In this document: in pieces, positions 1-9,395 of the stretch
Numbering within the stretch: the stretch's first letter is position 1
Layout: each line of letters starts with the position of its first letter
Source: Halomonas denitrificans
Lineage (GTDB): Bacteria; Pseudomonadota; Gammaproteobacteria; Pseudomonadales; Halomonadaceae
DNA: 64,000 nucleotides
Reading direction: 5' to 3'
NCBI RefSeq assembly: GCF_003056305.1
Contig: NZ_PYVX01000001.1
Span: 868,001 to 932,000, forward strand
Notes under the pieces: generated by a model
The model's input: the letters and a program-made list of their open reading frames with translations, nothing else
The model's database searches: none
Told to the model about the DNA's origin: nothing
Made by a program: the position numbers and the translations under genes

Positions 1-988
1 CGCCTACGGCCATGCCCGGGAGCTCTCCTCGGGCAAGGACACCCCCTCCGGCCACTGGGAGCTCGCCGGCGTGCCGGTGCGCTTCGACTGGGGCTACTTC
101 CCGGAGCGCGAGCAGAGCTTTCCCCTTGAGCTGCTCGAGGCGCTGGTCGCCGAGGCGGGGCTGCCCGGCGTGCTCGGCGACTGCCACGCCTCGGGCACCG
201 AGGTCATCGCCCGGCTCGGCGAGGCGCATGTCGAGAGCGGCAAGCCCATCGTCTACACCTCGGCGGACTCGGTGTTCCAGATCGCCGCCCACGAGGAGGC
301 CTTCGGGCTGGCGCGCCTCTACGAGGTGTGCGAGATCGCCCGGCGGCTGCTCGAGCCCTACAACATCGGACGGGTGATCGCGCGACCGTTCACGGGAAAG
401 GACGCGACGAGCTTCGTCCGCACCGCCAACCGCCGCGACTGCAGCGTCGAGCCGCCGGCCCCCACGGTGCTGCAGAAGCTGCACGACGACGGCGGCTCGG
501 TGGTCGCCATCGGCAAGATCGCCGACATCTACGCCCACTGCGGGATCACGCGCACGATCAAGGCGAGCGGCCACGACGCCCTGATGGACGCCACCCTGGC
601 GGCGATGAGGGAGACCGGCGAGCGCACTCTGATCATGACCAACTTCGTCGACTTCGACATGCTCTACGGCCACCGCCGCGACGTGGCGGGCTACGCCGCC
701 GCCCTGGAGGCCTTCGATGCCCGGCTGCCGGAGCTGCTGGAAAGGCTCGAGGACGACGACCTGCTGATCCTCACCGCCGACCACGGCTGCGACCCCACCT
801 GGGCCGGCACCGACCACACCCGCGAGCACGTCCCGGTGCTCGCGCTCGGCGCCGGGCTCAAACCCGGCTCGCTGGGCGCCCGGGCGAGCTTCGCCGACAT
901 CGGCCAGAGCCTGGCGACGCACCTGGGCCTGCCCCCCATGGACGACGGCGAGCGCTTCCTCTCCCCCGCTGACACAGGAGCCTTGTGA
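1..988 (+). CDS. deoB: Phosphopentomutase, 5' end missing
   Basis: Interconverts ribose/deoxyribose 1-phosphate and 5-phosphate, feeding nucleoside sugars into central metabolism in the cytosol. The reading frame is already open at base 2 and runs 328 codons. The family is about 400 residues, so roughly the first 75 are outside the window. Visible family motifs are [10 protein letters not shown] near the start, [13 protein letters not shown], and the metal-binding [10 protein letters not shown] followed by [10 protein letters not shown]. The stop TGA (986-988) shares its A with the deoD start, so the two are translationally coupled. The order deoB-deoD-cdd indicates a nucleoside salvage operon. 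Identity is very secure. Confidence 0.95.
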   Translation, partial: AYGHARELSSGKDTPSGHWELAGVPVRFDWGYFPEREQSFPLELLEALVAEAGLPGVLGDCHASGTEVIARLGEAHVESGKPIVYTSADSVFQIAAHEEAFGLARLYEVCEIARRLLEPYNIGRVIARPFTGKDATSFVRTANRRDCSVEPPAPTVLQKLHDDGGSVVAIGKIADIYAHCGITRTIKASGHDALMDATLAAMRETGERTLIMTNFVDFDMLYGHRRDVAGYAAALEAFDARLPELLERLEDDDLLILTADHGCDPTWAGTDHTREHVPVLALGAGLKPGSLGARASFADIGQSLATHLGLPPMDDGERFLSPADTGAL

Positions 989-1722
989 TGGCCACGCCCC
1001 ATATCAACGCCGAGCGCGGCGACTTCGCCGATACCGTGCTGATGCCCGGCGACCCGCTGCGCGCCCGCTACATCGCCGAGACCTTCCTCGAGGAGGCGCG
1101 CGAGGTGAACACGGTGCGCAGCATGTCCGGCTACACCGGGCGCTACAAGAGCCGGCCGATCTCGGTGATGGGCCACGGCATGGGCATCCCGTCGGTGTCG
1201 ATCTACGCCAAGGAGCTGATCACCGAGTACGGCGTGGAGCGGCTGATCCGGGTCGGCTCCTGCGGCGCGGTACGCGACGACGTGGCGGTGCGCGACGTGG
1301 TGATTGGCCTCGGCGCCTGTACCGATTCCGGCGTCAACCGCACGCGCTTCGCCGGCATGGACTTCGCCGCCACCGCCGACTTCGCGCTGACCCGCCACGC
1401 GGCGGACGCGGCCGCGGCGCTCGGCGTGCCGGTGAAGGTGGGGAACCTCTTCTCGGCGGATCTCTTCTACGACCCGCGCCCCGAGACCGCCGCGCTGCTC
1501 AAGCGCTACGGCATCGTCGGCGTGGAGATGGAAGCCGCCGGCCTGTATGGCGTGGCCGCCGAGTTCGGCGCCCGGGCCGCCACCATCTGCACGGTCTCCG
1601 ACCACATCCTCCAGGGAGACTCGCTCTCGAGCGCCGAGCGCCAGAGCACCTTCGACGAGATGATGGAAATCGCGCTGGACAGCGTGCTGCGCGACGACGC
1701 GGCCCGGGAGGAGACGGCATGA
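988..1722 (+). CDS. deoD: Purine nucleoside phosphorylase, DeoD type
   Basis: Cleaves purine (deoxy)nucleosides with phosphate to base plus (deoxy)ribose 1-phosphate, the substrate of DeoB. The 244-residue product has the hexameric PNP features: [15 protein letters not shown] at the N-terminus (phosphate site), VGSCGA in the centre, MEAAGLYG (nucleoside-binding Met-Glu) and the SDH segment near the C-terminus with the catalytic Asp. A GTG lies one codon upstream, but the ATG at 988 has the better spacing to the ACAGGAG Shine-Dalgarno at 974-980. It overlaps deoB by one base and cdd by four (ATGA). Confidence 0.95.
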   Translation: MATPHINAERGDFADTVLMPGDPLRARYIAETFLEEAREVNTVRSMSGYTGRYKSRPISVMGHGMGIPSVSIYAKELITEYGVERLIRVGSCGAVRDDVAVRDVVIGLGACTDSGVNRTRFAGMDFAATADFALTRHAADAAAALGVPVKVGNLFSADLFYDPRPETAALLKRYGIVGVEMEAAGLYGVAAEFGARAATICTVSDHILQGDSLSSAERQSTFDEMMEIALDSVLRDDAAREETA

Positions 1723-2156
1723 GCGAGCCCGTGACGCCCAACGCCATTCCGCAGGAGATTGTCGGCGAACTGATCGCGGTGCGCAGCCACGCCTATGCGC
1801 CCTACTCGCACCATCCGGTGGGCGCGCTGGTGATCGGCGAGAGCGGCCGGCGCTACGCCGGCGCCAACGTCGAGGTCGCCCACTACAAGGGACTCTGCGC
1901 CGAGGCCTCGGCCATCGCCGCCCTGGTCAGCGCCGGCGAGCGCGAGCTGCGCGAGGTCTACGTGATCGGCCCGGGGGCGCACCTCTGCACGCCCTGCGGC
2001 GACTGCCGCCAGCGCATCCGCGAGTTCGCCACCCCCGACACCCGCATCCGGGTCGTCGACGCCGAGGGCCGGCTGCTGCGCGACTACAGCATGGAGGCGC
2101 TGCTGCCGGACTCCTTCGGCCCGGAGAACCTCGCCCCCGAGCACCTGAGCCGGTAG
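1719..2156 (+). CDS. cdd: Cytidine deaminase, homotetrameric type
   Basis: Deaminates cytidine/deoxycytidine to uridine/deoxyuridine, completing the salvage set with deoB and deoD. It is 145 residues, the length of the small homotetrameric class. The zinc site is visible as C60-A-E62 (catalytic Glu62) and P-C93-GD-C96. The substrate loop is seen in YAGANVE near residue 50. The start ATG overlaps the deoD stop by four bases, indicating coupled translation. It is the last gene of the operon, followed by a strong hairpin. Confidence 0.94.
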   Translation: MSEPVTPNAIPQEIVGELIAVRSHAYAPYSHHPVGALVIGESGRRYAGANVEVAHYKGLCAEASAIAALVSAGERELREVYVIGPGAHLCTPCGDCRQRIREFATPDTRIRVVDAEGRLLRDYSMEALLPDSFGPENLAPEHLSR

Positions 2157-2171
2157 CCACGGCGCCTCGTC

Positions 2172-2204
2172 CGAGCGAGCCGCCGCCGAGCCGCGGCTCG
2201 CTCG
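2172..2204. terminator. Hairpin between convergent genes
   Basis: A perfect 12-bp inverted repeat (CGAGCGAGCCGC / GCGGCTCGCTCG) with a 9-base loop sits between the end of cdd and the end of the minus-strand gene at 2215. No T-run follows on either side. It probably serves as a bidirectional terminator, inferred from position. Confidence 0.6.
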
Positions 2205-2214
2205 CCCCGACGCA

Positions 2215-3690
2215 TCAGGTGCTGTCCTCCGGCCCCTCCTCGTGCACCAGCTCCACGTCGACGATCTTCGAGCGGCTCATGACGATCTTCCAGCGCTGCA
2301 GCAGCGGCGTGCCGTTGCCCTCCACCTCGCGGATCACCAGGTTGATGAGGTGGCGCTTCTCCACCGGCTCGCGCACCACCTGCCCCTTCTCCTCGAGCCG
2401 GTAGACGTGGTGGCTGCCCTTGCTCATCAGCCGCGCCAGCGGCGAGAGGTCCAGGGTCAGGGTCTCGCGGGTGCGGTCGTAGCCGCTGAGGAAGCGGGTC
2501 GGCGACATCCGTGAGCTCGAGCGGTAGTGCATCACCACCTCCTCGCGCTGGGCCATGTTGCGCTTGCGCACCCGGCGGATCTCCTCGTCGAGGCGCGCAT
2601 AGCGCTGATAATCGAACCACTCGAGCTGGCGCCCCAGCACGGCGTTGCTGTGGGCGTCCAGGTACTGGCGACGCCACTTGGGCCGCCCGCGGCGCAGCAG
2701 GCGCCACAGCGTCATGCGCAGGTCATCCTTGAACACCTCGCGCAGCGCGTAGATCACCGCCAGGACCATCACGAACAGCGCCGTGATGTCACCGAGCGCC
2801 GCCCGCGCCTCCAACAGGCCCAGGGAGACGAAGACCATCACCACCGCCGTGGCCAGGCCCTTCACCGCCTTCTCCTCGCCGCCGCCGAGCTCCTGGCTGC
2901 GCTGCTTGAGGGTCACGGGATACTCGATCAGCCGGCGCAGCAGGCGCATCTTGTTGGACATCCGGGTCGGGTCGCGGGTGACCCGCTCGGAGTTGTACTC
3001 GCGCGCCTGGCGGTGGGCGTCCTCTTCCCGGCAGACCCCCAGCAGGCGCTGGCGGATCTCCCGATAGTCGTTGCCCCGGGGCAGGTGGGCGATCAGCTCC
3101 AGCAGCCGCTGCTCGGTGAACCAGGAGAGGTAGTTGTCGATGTTGGCGTAGTAGCGATGCAGGCTCTCGTCGCTCGGCTCCTGGCGGCGCAGCCGGCGCA
3201 GGATGCCGCTGGCAAGCTCCAGGGTCTCCTCGAGCTGCTCGCTGAGCCGCCCGGCCTGGGCCGCCTCCTCCTCCGCGGCGTTGGACCGGGCACTCTCCTC
3301 GGGCGTCTCGGCCTTGTCGCCGGTACGCTTCTCGGCCTTGCGCGTGCGACGGGCCTGGTCGAGCAGCGTCTGGGTCGAGCGCTCCAGCGCCACCACGTAC
3401 TGGTAGCCGTAGAGGCTCAGCCCCAGGCGGTACTGGTCGGCGTCGAGGCGCTTGCCGGCGAGGCGGCTCATCACCAGCGGCAGCCGGTGGCGATCGCTGT
3501 AGTAGGTGCGCTTGACGTGGATGGCGCCGTGGTAGAACGCCTCCTCCGAGAGCACATGGGCGTTGAGGCCGAGCTCGGCCGGCACGAAGAGATAGACATC
3601 GAGCCGGTGCGAACTCTCCTCGCGCAGCACCCGGGAGATACGCAGGTTCAGGCTGTCGCGGCGCTCGACCGAGACCTCGTGGGTCGCCAC
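2215..3690 (-). CDS. Uncharacterised two-helix membrane protein, partner of MscS-type channel
   Basis: I do not recognise a named family. The 491-residue protein begins with a soluble region of about 270 residues containing a long charged, probably coiled-coil stretch rich in Arg/Glu (around 115-170). Two likely membrane helices follow: one containing AVVMVFVSLGLLEARA, the other ITALFVMVLAVIYALREVF. A basic segment (RRGRPKWRRQYLDAHS) and a soluble C-terminal domain end the protein. The start is a GTG six bases after the channel gene's stop, with GGGG of the Shine-Dalgarno close to that stop, so the two are almost certainly co-transcribed. The context suggests a role connected to osmotic or envelope stress, but that is inference. 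Confidence 0.75.
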   Translation of the reverse strand: MATHEVSVERRDSLNLRISRVLREESSHRLDVYLFVPAELGLNAHVLSEEAFYHGAIHVKRTYYSDRHRLPLVMSRLAGKRLDADQYRLGLSLYGYQYVVALERSTQTLLDQARRTRKAEKRTGDKAETPEESARSNAAEEEAAQAGRLSEQLEETLELASGILRRLRRQEPSDESLHRYYANIDNYLSWFTEQRLLELIAHLPRGNDYREIRQRLLGVCREEDAHRQAREYNSERVTRDPTRMSNKMRLLRRLIEYPVTLKQRSQELGGGEEKAVKGLATAVVMVFVSLGLLEARAALGDITALFVMVLAVIYALREVFKDDLRMTLWRLLRRGRPKWRRQYLDAHSNAVLGRQLEWFDYQRYARLDEEIRRVRKRNMAQREEVVMHYRSSSRMSPTRFLSGYDRTRETLTLDLSPLARLMSKGSHHVYRLEEKGQVVREPVEKRHLINLVIREVEGNGTPLLQRWKIVMSRSKIVDVELVHEEGPEDST

Positions 3691-3696
3691 GCGCGC

Positions 3697-5997
3697 TTAC
3701 CCCGGATCCGGGGCGGCGCCCCGGGCGCTGGTGTCTCCGGCAGGGTCGGCGGCCCCCGCCTCGCCGGGCCGGCGGCCGCTGGCGTCGCGGCCCTCGGCGC
3801 CCTCGCCGGTGCCGTCCAGGCGACCGCCGCCCTGGCCCTCCATGTTGACGCTGAGGCGCGGCACGCCGAGATCGACCGACAGGGCCTCCATGCGCTGCTT
3901 GAGCAGCAGGTTGTAGGCGCGCGCCACGTCCCACTGCATCTCCGGCGCGGTGCGAAAGCGCATGCGCAGGATGGCGCAGCCGTCCTGGAAGCTGTCGATG
4001 CCCTGCATCTCCAGGGGCGACCAGATGTGGTGGCGCATCATCGGGTCCTGGCGCAGCTGCTGGGCCGTCTCCTGGATCAGGGTGGTCGCGTCGTCGATCT
4101 TCATGTCGTAGGGGATGCGGATGCGCATCAAGGCGATGCCGAACTGGCGCGACATGTTATGGATCGACTCGATGCGGCTGAAGGTGATGATGTGCACGAT
4201 GCCGTCCAGGTCGCGCAGGCGCACGGTGCGCAGGGTCAGCCCCTCGACGGTGCCCATGTGGCCGTTGATCTTGACGAAGTCGTCCACCGCCAGCGAATCC
4301 TCGATGAGGATGAAGATGCCGGTGATCAGGTCCTGGACCAGGGTCTGGGCGCCGAAGCCGATGGCCAGGCCGATCACACCGGCACCGGCCAGCAGCGGCG
4401 TGACGTTCACGCCGAGATTGGCCAGGCCGACGATGGCGGCGATGATCACGATGGTGGCGAAGATGATGTTGCGGATCATCGGCGTGATCGTCTGGGCCCG
4501 GGCCAGGTTGACCCGCCGCCCGCGGGCGCGGGCCGGGCTGGTCAGGGCGCGCTGGATGGCGGTGTCGGCGAAGATCCAGGTCAGCCAGGCCAGCAACAGG
4601 GTGAAGCCGATCGCCAGCAGCGCCTGGCCGATGCGCACGCTGGCCACGCCCTGCTGGCCGATGCCGATCAGCGAGGCGCCCCACACCTGCAGCGAGAGCT
4701 CGGCGAAGGCGATCCAGGCCAGCACGTGGGCGAGCGCATAGCCGAAGCGCTCCAGGCGCCGGCGGTAGTCGCTCAGTCGGCGCTGCTTGGAGCGGCGCTG
4801 CCCGTGACGACGGATCAGGCCGGTCACCACCAGGGTCAGCACCAGCAGGGAGGCCGAGATGATCGAGCGCGCCAGCGCCGTGCCGACGTCGCCCACAGTG
4901 ATGAAGATGGCCAGCAGCGAGCCGCCCACCAGCAGCATGGCCGGCACGTGCCACAGGCCGCCGACCAGCCGGATCACCTCGCCGATGGTGCCCCGGTCAC
5001 GGCGCAGGGCGTAGGGGCGGTTGCGGATCAGGTGCTGGATGGGGCGCTTGAAGCGGACGATGAAGCGCGCGCTGATCAGCGCCGCCAGCATGTTGGAGAG
5101 GATCGACATCAGCCCGGCCAGATCGGTGCCGATGATCCCCGAGAGCCGCGCCGAGTTGAAGGCGTCGCCCAGCGCGATCAGCGCCCCGATGACGAACAGC
5201 GTGCGCAGGCTCTGGTGCTGCAGGATCTGCACCGCGGTGAAGCGGTGGCCGCTGGTGAACACCGAGATCACCGTCTCCACCACCACCGACAGGGTGCGCC
5301 CGCACAGCGCCACGTAGGCGGTGACCAGGGTCGCGGTGCGCCCGGCGCTCGGCGGCACGAGCTGGGCGATGCCCAGCACCAGCAGGAAGGCCAGCGTCCA
5401 GGGCAGCATGCGGCGCAGGAAGTGGATCACCAGCAGCCCGCCGCGGGGCTCCCGGGGCAGGTCCAGGGGCCAGCCGCGGCGCCGGGCCAGCTGGCGCCCC
5501 AGGGCGATCAGGATCACCAGCAGCCCGGCCCAGATCGCCAGCAGCACGGCGAACTCGATGACGAAGCGCAACAGCTCGGCGTTGCCGGTCTGGACCACCA
5601 GGTCGGCCAGATCGGTCCAGCCCTGTCGCAGCTGGCGGCGCCACTCGTCGACCGGCGAGTCGCCGGAGTCGGCCTGCTCGCCGAGCGCGGTGATGGTCTC
5701 CGCCAGCGCCCCGAGCAGCCCCTGGGGACGGGTCAGCCCGCCCTGGTCGGCGGCCGCGTCGTTGACCTGCTGGAGCTGGCGCAGGTTGTCGAGCAGCGCC
5801 TGGCGCTGGGCGTCGTTCTCCAGGGTGGCGATCACCTCGTCGAGGGAGGCCTGGAAGGCCTCGGGGTCGTGGGTGCCCGCCTGCTCGCCGCTGTTGGCCA
5901 GGCCGGAAAGCGGCAGGCCCTGGGCCGACGACACCGCCGGGAGCAGCAGCACCGACAGCAGCAGCCAGACCATCAGGCCGCGAAAGACAACGTACAT
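3697..5997 (-). CDS. MscS-family mechanosensitive channel, large (YbiO-like)
   Basis: Predicted inner-membrane channel that opens under membrane tension and releases solutes on hypo-osmotic shock. The 766-residue product starts with a signal-like helix (MVWLLLSVLLLPAVSSAQG), then a periplasmic region of about 150 residues and multiple membrane helices. The MscS core follows: a pore helix with LLAGAGVIGLAIGFGAQ, then the beta domain (VDDFVKINGHMGTVEGL) and the cytoplasmic alpha/beta domain. The length and N-terminal extension resemble E. coli YbiO (about 740 residues). The start at 5997 is chosen because the open frame further upstream lies antisense to the amidoligase gene. No good Shine-Dalgarno is visible. 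The C-terminal tail is Gly/Asp-rich and looks disordered. Confidence 0.88.
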   Translation of the reverse strand: MYVVFRGLMVWLLLSVLLLPAVSSAQGLPLSGLANSGEQAGTHDPEAFQASLDEVIATLENDAQRQALLDNLRQLQQVNDAAADQGGLTRPQGLLGALAETITALGEQADSGDSPVDEWRRQLRQGWTDLADLVVQTGNAELLRFVIEFAVLLAIWAGLLVILIALGRQLARRRGWPLDLPREPRGGLLVIHFLRRMLPWTLAFLLVLGIAQLVPPSAGRTATLVTAYVALCGRTLSVVVETVISVFTSGHRFTAVQILQHQSLRTLFVIGALIALGDAFNSARLSGIIGTDLAGLMSILSNMLAALISARFIVRFKRPIQHLIRNRPYALRRDRGTIGEVIRLVGGLWHVPAMLLVGGSLLAIFITVGDVGTALARSIISASLLVLTLVVTGLIRRHGQRRSKQRRLSDYRRRLERFGYALAHVLAWIAFAELSLQVWGASLIGIGQQGVASVRIGQALLAIGFTLLLAWLTWIFADTAIQRALTSPARARGRRVNLARAQTITPMIRNIIFATIVIIAAIVGLANLGVNVTPLLAGAGVIGLAIGFGAQTLVQDLITGIFILIEDSLAVDDFVKINGHMGTVEGLTLRTVRLRDLDGIVHIITFSRIESIHNMSRQFGIALMRIRIPYDMKIDDATTLIQETAQQLRQDPMMRHHIWSPLEMQGIDSFQDGCAILRMRFRTAPEMQWDVARAYNLLLKQRMEALSVDLGVPRLSVNMEGQGGGRLDGTGEGAEGRDASGRRPGEAGAADPAGDTSARGAAPDPG

Positions 5998-6115
5998 CCG
6001 GTGCGCTACAGGCAAGATTCCCTCTCCACTGGCAGGGGAACGCGACGGGCGTCGCGTCCGTGATTCGTGAGGCAGTATGTTAGGCTGCCGACAACATGCC
6101 CTACAGGATGCCGAC

Positions 6116-7111
6116 ATGACGCCGCAACCGCCACCCGAACCCCACAATGCCGACGGCGAGACGCGGCGCATCGGGGTGGAGATCGAGTTCGCCGGCCTGC
6201 CCCCGCAGCGCACGGCCGAGCTGGTGCAGTCGCTGTTCGGCGGTGACATCGAGGTGCTGAGCCCCCATCGGCTCAAGGTCGTCGGCGGCCGCTGGGGGGA
6301 GTTCGGCATCGAGCTCGACACCCAGTACGCCCACCCCGACAAGGAGATGATGGACGCCGAGGCCGCCCTCGACAGCGAGTGGGAGCGCATGCGCCGGGAC
6401 TTCCACTCCCGTACCCGCGAGCTGATCGGCGACATGGTTACGGGCCTGGTGCCCACCGAGATCGTCTGCCCGCCGGTGCCCTGGGACGAGCTGGAGGAAC
6501 TCGACGCGCTGTTCGAGGCGCTGCGCCGACACGGCGCCAAGGGCACCGAGGCGAGCCTGCTCTACGGCTTCGGCCTGCACCTGAACCCCGAGGTGCCGAG
6601 CCTCGACGTCGAGAGCCTGCTGGCCTATCTGCGCGCCTACATGCTCACCGCTGCCTGGCTGCGCGAGCAGATCCACGTCGACATCACCCGGGAGGTGCTG
6701 CCCCATGCCAACCCCTTCCCCCGGGCCTATGCCCTCAAGATCCTCGACGCGGACTACGCCCCGGACCTCGAGACGCTGATCGCCGACTACCTGGAAGACA
6801 ATCCGACCCGCAACCGGGAGCTGGACATGCTGCCGCTGTTCGCCCATCTCGCGCCCGACTTTCCCCATGAGCTGCTGCAGAACCGGCTGGTCAAGGCGCG
6901 GCCGACCTTCCACTACCGCCTGCCCAATGCCCAGCTCTCGGAGCCTGGCTGGGGGGCGGTGACCGAGTGGAACCGCTGGCTCGAGGTCGAGCGGCTGGCC
7001 GCCACCCCGGAGACCCTGGCCGAGCGCAGCGCCCAGTTCCTGGCCCGCCACCGGCCCTCGGCGCCCCGCCGCTGGCTGATCCGCCTGCGTCGCTGGGTGT
7101 CTCGGCAATGA
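6116..7111 (+). CDS. Putative amidoligase (glutamine-synthetase-like fold)
   Basis: 331 residues. The N-terminal motif RRIGVEIEFAGL is the hallmark of the glutamine-synthetase-like amidoligase family (Amidoligase_2), which joins carboxylates to amines with ATP. Conserved acidic and basic segments follow (FGIELDTQYAHPDKEM, TEIVCPPVPWDELEELD, NPTRNRELDMLPL). The start ATG at 6116 has AGGA eight bases upstream; an earlier in-frame ATG at 6077 lacks this. It overlaps the following glutamine amidotransferase by four bases (ATGA), so the two form one operon. The likely substrate is an amino acid or peptide, but nothing in the sequence says which. It is divergent from the MscS channel gene, with 118 bases between the starts. 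Confidence 0.8.
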   Translation: MTPQPPPEPHNADGETRRIGVEIEFAGLPPQRTAELVQSLFGGDIEVLSPHRLKVVGGRWGEFGIELDTQYAHPDKEMMDAEAALDSEWERMRRDFHSRTRELIGDMVTGLVPTEIVCPPVPWDELEELDALFEALRRHGAKGTEASLLYGFGLHLNPEVPSLDVESLLAYLRAYMLTAAWLREQIHVDITREVLPHANPFPRAYALKILDADYAPDLETLIADYLEDNPTRNRELDMLPLFAHLAPDFPHELLQNRLVKARPTFHYRLPNAQLSEPGWGAVTEWNRWLEVERLAATPETLAERSAQFLARHRPSAPRRWLIRLRRWVSRQ

Positions 7112-7785
7112 GTCAGGCGCGCCCGCTGATCGGCATCACCACCTCCGACGCCAAGAGCCGGATCGCCTGGTGGTTCGACTGGTTCGCCGTGTGGCGCCAC
7201 GGCGGCCGGCCGCAGCGCCTGTCGCCCTCGCGCCCCGTCCCCGAACACCTCGACGGCCTGATCATCGGCGGCGGCGACGACATCCAGGCCCACCTCTACG
7301 ACGACGAGGTGCGCCTGGACGTGCGCGTCGATCCCCAGCGCGACGAGCTCGAGCTAGAGCTGCTGGAGCGCTTTATCCCCCAGGGCACGCCGACGCTCGG
7401 GATCTGCCGCGGCGCCCAGCTGATCAACGTGCACCTGGGCGGCACCCTCGACCCGGACATCTACACCACCCACGAGGGGCTCAAGCGCCGCCGTACCGTG
7501 CTGCCGCGCAAGACCGTGGACATCGTCGCCGACAGCCAGCTCTACCGCATCCTCGAGGTCACCTGGTGTCGCATCAACAGCCTCCACCACCAGGCGGTGC
7601 AGAAGACCGGCCGCGGCATCGAGATCGTCGCCCGGGACCGCGACGGCCTGGTGCAAGGCATCGAGTCCCGCGAGCACGACTTCCTGATCGGCGTGCAGTG
7701 GCACCCCGAGTGGCTGATCTTCAACCGTCCCCAGCAGCGTCTGATCCGCGCCCTGGTGGACGCCGCCCGCCGCCACCGGGGCTGA
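7108..7785 (+). CDS. Class I glutamine amidotransferase / gamma-Glu hydrolase family (C26)
   Basis: 225 residues with the complete catalytic triad of the class I amidotransferase/peptidase C26 fold: nucleophile Cys in LGICRGAQLINVHLGG, and His-Glu in VQWHPEW. The N-terminal PLIGITTSDAKSR and GLIIGGGDDI are typical of the PuuD-like gamma-glutamyl-GABA hydrolase group. Family members hydrolyse gamma-glutamyl bonds or supply ammonia. Coupling to the amidoligase by ATGA overlap suggests it removes, or supplies nitrogen to, the product of that enzyme. The exact substrate is unknown. Confidence 0.85.
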   Translation: MSQARPLIGITTSDAKSRIAWWFDWFAVWRHGGRPQRLSPSRPVPEHLDGLIIGGGDDIQAHLYDDEVRLDVRVDPQRDELELELLERFIPQGTPTLGICRGAQLINVHLGGTLDPDIYTTHEGLKRRRTVLPRKTVDIVADSQLYRILEVTWCRINSLHHQAVQKTGRGIEIVARDRDGLVQGIESREHDFLIGVQWHPEWLIFNRPQQRLIRALVDAARRHRG

Positions 7786-7825
7786 GCCCGGCCGATACCC
7801 GATACGCGCTCCAATGCCAAACGCA

Positions 7826-7851
7826 AAGGGGCCGCCCGAAGGCGGCCCCTT
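7826..7851. terminator. Bidirectional terminator hairpin
   Basis: An 11-bp GC-rich stem (AAGGGGCCGCC / GGCGGCCCCTT) with loop CGAA lies between the converging amidotransferase and osmC genes. A and T residues flank the stem on both sides, consistent with use from either direction. Confidence 0.75.
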
Positions 7852-7915
7852 GCCGTGCCGTGTTCGCCATCGCGCCGCTGACACCGGCCGTGGCGATAAG
7901 CCCTTGAGCCTTAGC

Positions 7916-8347
7916 TCAGCTCTCGAGCTTGGCGTCGAGGGTGATCTCGGCGTTGAACAGCTTCGAGACGGGGCACCCTTCCTTGGCCTTGTCGGCCGCA
8001 TCCTGGAAGGCCGCCTCGTCGGCGCCCGGGATCTTCGCAACGGTGTCGAGGTGGATGGCGGAGATGGCAAAACCGCCCTCTACCTCCTCCAGGGAGACCT
8101 TGGCCTCGGTGGCGATGCGCTCGGCGGTCATGCCGGCCTCGCCCAGGATCAGCGACAGGGCCATGGAGTAGCAGCTCGCATGAGCGGCGCCGATCAGCTC
8201 CTCTGGGTTGGAGCCGGCCTCGCTCTCGAAGCGCTTGGCGAAGCTGTAGGGGACGTCCTGGAGCGCGCCGCTCTGGGTGGACACCGTCCCCTTGCCGTCC
8301 TTGAGGCCGCCTTGCCAGACGGCGCTACCGGATTTCTTGATGCTCAT
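7916..8347 (-). CDS. osmC: OsmC-family peroxiredoxin
   Basis: Cytosolic thiol-dependent peroxidase that reduces organic hydroperoxides. It is 143 residues, the usual OsmC length. The two redox cysteines lie in HASCYSMAL (about residue 59) and EGCPVSKLF (about residue 124). The N-terminal SGSAVWQGGLKDGKG and NPEELIGAAHA are typical of the OsmC rather than the Ohr subgroup. A strong Shine-Dalgarno (AAGGAG) precedes the ATG. It is monocistronic, with a terminator downstream. Confidence 0.92.
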   Translation of the reverse strand: MSIKKSGSAVWQGGLKDGKGTVSTQSGALQDVPYSFAKRFESEAGSNPEELIGAAHASCYSMALSLILGEAGMTAERIATEAKVSLEEVEGGFAISAIHLDTVAKIPGADEAAFQDAADKAKEGCPVSKLFNAEITLDAKLES

Positions 8348-8495
8348 GTCGACTCCTTCTCGTTGTCAGGGATTCGGTCAGGCAAGCCACTACACCATAG
8401 ACCCGCAGGGCCGCCCGTGACCACACCGCACGATTGCATCGTCGACGGCGTGCAACCAGAATAAATGGAAAATACTTCCAAGAACAGGAGATCCC

Positions 8496-9395
8496 ATGTC
8501 GAGCACGCCTTACGTCACCCTCGCGGCGACCGCCCACGAGCCCGCCGTCACGCTGCCGGCCATCGGCCAGGGCACCTGGTTCATGGGCGAGGGGCTGGCC
8601 CCGCGCCGCGACGAGGTGCACGCCCTGCAGCACGGCCTGGAGTGCGGCCTGCGCCTGATCGACACCGCCGAGATGTACGGCGACGGCGGCGCCGAGGAGG
8701 TGGTGGGCGAGGCCCTCAAGGGACGCCGCGACCAGGCCTTCCTGGTCTCCAAGGTCTACCCCTGGAACGCCGGATGCGACAGCGCCATCGCCGCCTGCGA
8801 GGCGAGCCTTGCGCGCCTTGGCACCGACCACCTCGACCTCTACCTGCTGCACTGGCCCGGCGGCATCCCGCTGGAGGAGACCCTGGAGGCCTTCGAGCGG
8901 CTGCGCGAGGCGGGCAAGATCCGCCGCTTCGGGGTCTCGAACTTCGACGTCGACGAGATGGCCACGCTTACCGGCCTGCCCGGCGGCGACGCCTGCGCGG
9001 TCAACCAGGTGCTCTACCACCTGGGCTCGCGGGGCATCGAGCACTCGCTGCTGCCCTGGCAGCGCAAGCACGGCATCCCCACCATGGCCTACTGCCCGCT
9101 GGCTCAGGCCGGCAGCCTGCGCCGCGACCTGCTCGCTCACCCGGAGGTGACGGACATCGCCGCGGCGCTCGGCATCACCCCGGCCCAGCTGCTGCTGGCC
9201 TGGGCGATCCGCCCCGCCCACGGCCATGGCAGCGACGCCGCCCGCGACGTGATCGCCATTCCCAAGGCCACCGGCCTCGACCACGTGGCGCAGAACGCCG
9301 CCGCGCTGGGCGTCGAGCTGGACGAGACTAGCCTCGCGCGCCTCGACGCCGCCTTCCCGGCGCCGAGCCGCAAGACAGCGCTCGATATCGTCTAG
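8496..9395 (+). CDS. Aldo/keto reductase
   Basis: NADPH-dependent carbonyl reductase of 299 residues with a TIM-barrel fold. The catalytic tetrad is visible: Asp and Tyr in RLIDTAEMYGDGGAEE, Lys in LVSKVYPW, and His in LYLLHWPGG. The cofactor-binding segment near the C-terminus reads DVIAIPKATGLDHV. AGGAG precedes the ATG at the right distance. The stop overlaps tail-to-tail with the minus-strand DUF1415 gene. The physiological substrate cannot be read from the sequence. Confidence 0.92.
   Translation: MSSTPYVTLAATAHEPAVTLPAIGQGTWFMGEGLAPRRDEVHALQHGLECGLRLIDTAEMYGDGGAEEVVGEALKGRRDQAFLVSKVYPWNAGCDSAIAACEASLARLGTDHLDLYLLHWPGGIPLEETLEAFERLREAGKIRRFGVSNFDVDEMATLTGLPGGDACAVNQVLYHLGSRGIEHSLLPWQRKHGIPTMAYCPLAQAGSLRRDLLAHPEVTDIAAALGITPAQLLLAWAIRPAHGHGSDAARDVIAIPKATGLDHVAQNAAALGVELDETSLARLDAAFPAPSRKTALDIV

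Noticed and set aside
2527..6063. A 1178-codon open frame on the plus strand, His/Gln/Gly-rich
   Set aside because: It lies antisense to the MscS channel and its partner, both of which have recognisable domains. Such long antisense frames arise from GC-rich codon bias.
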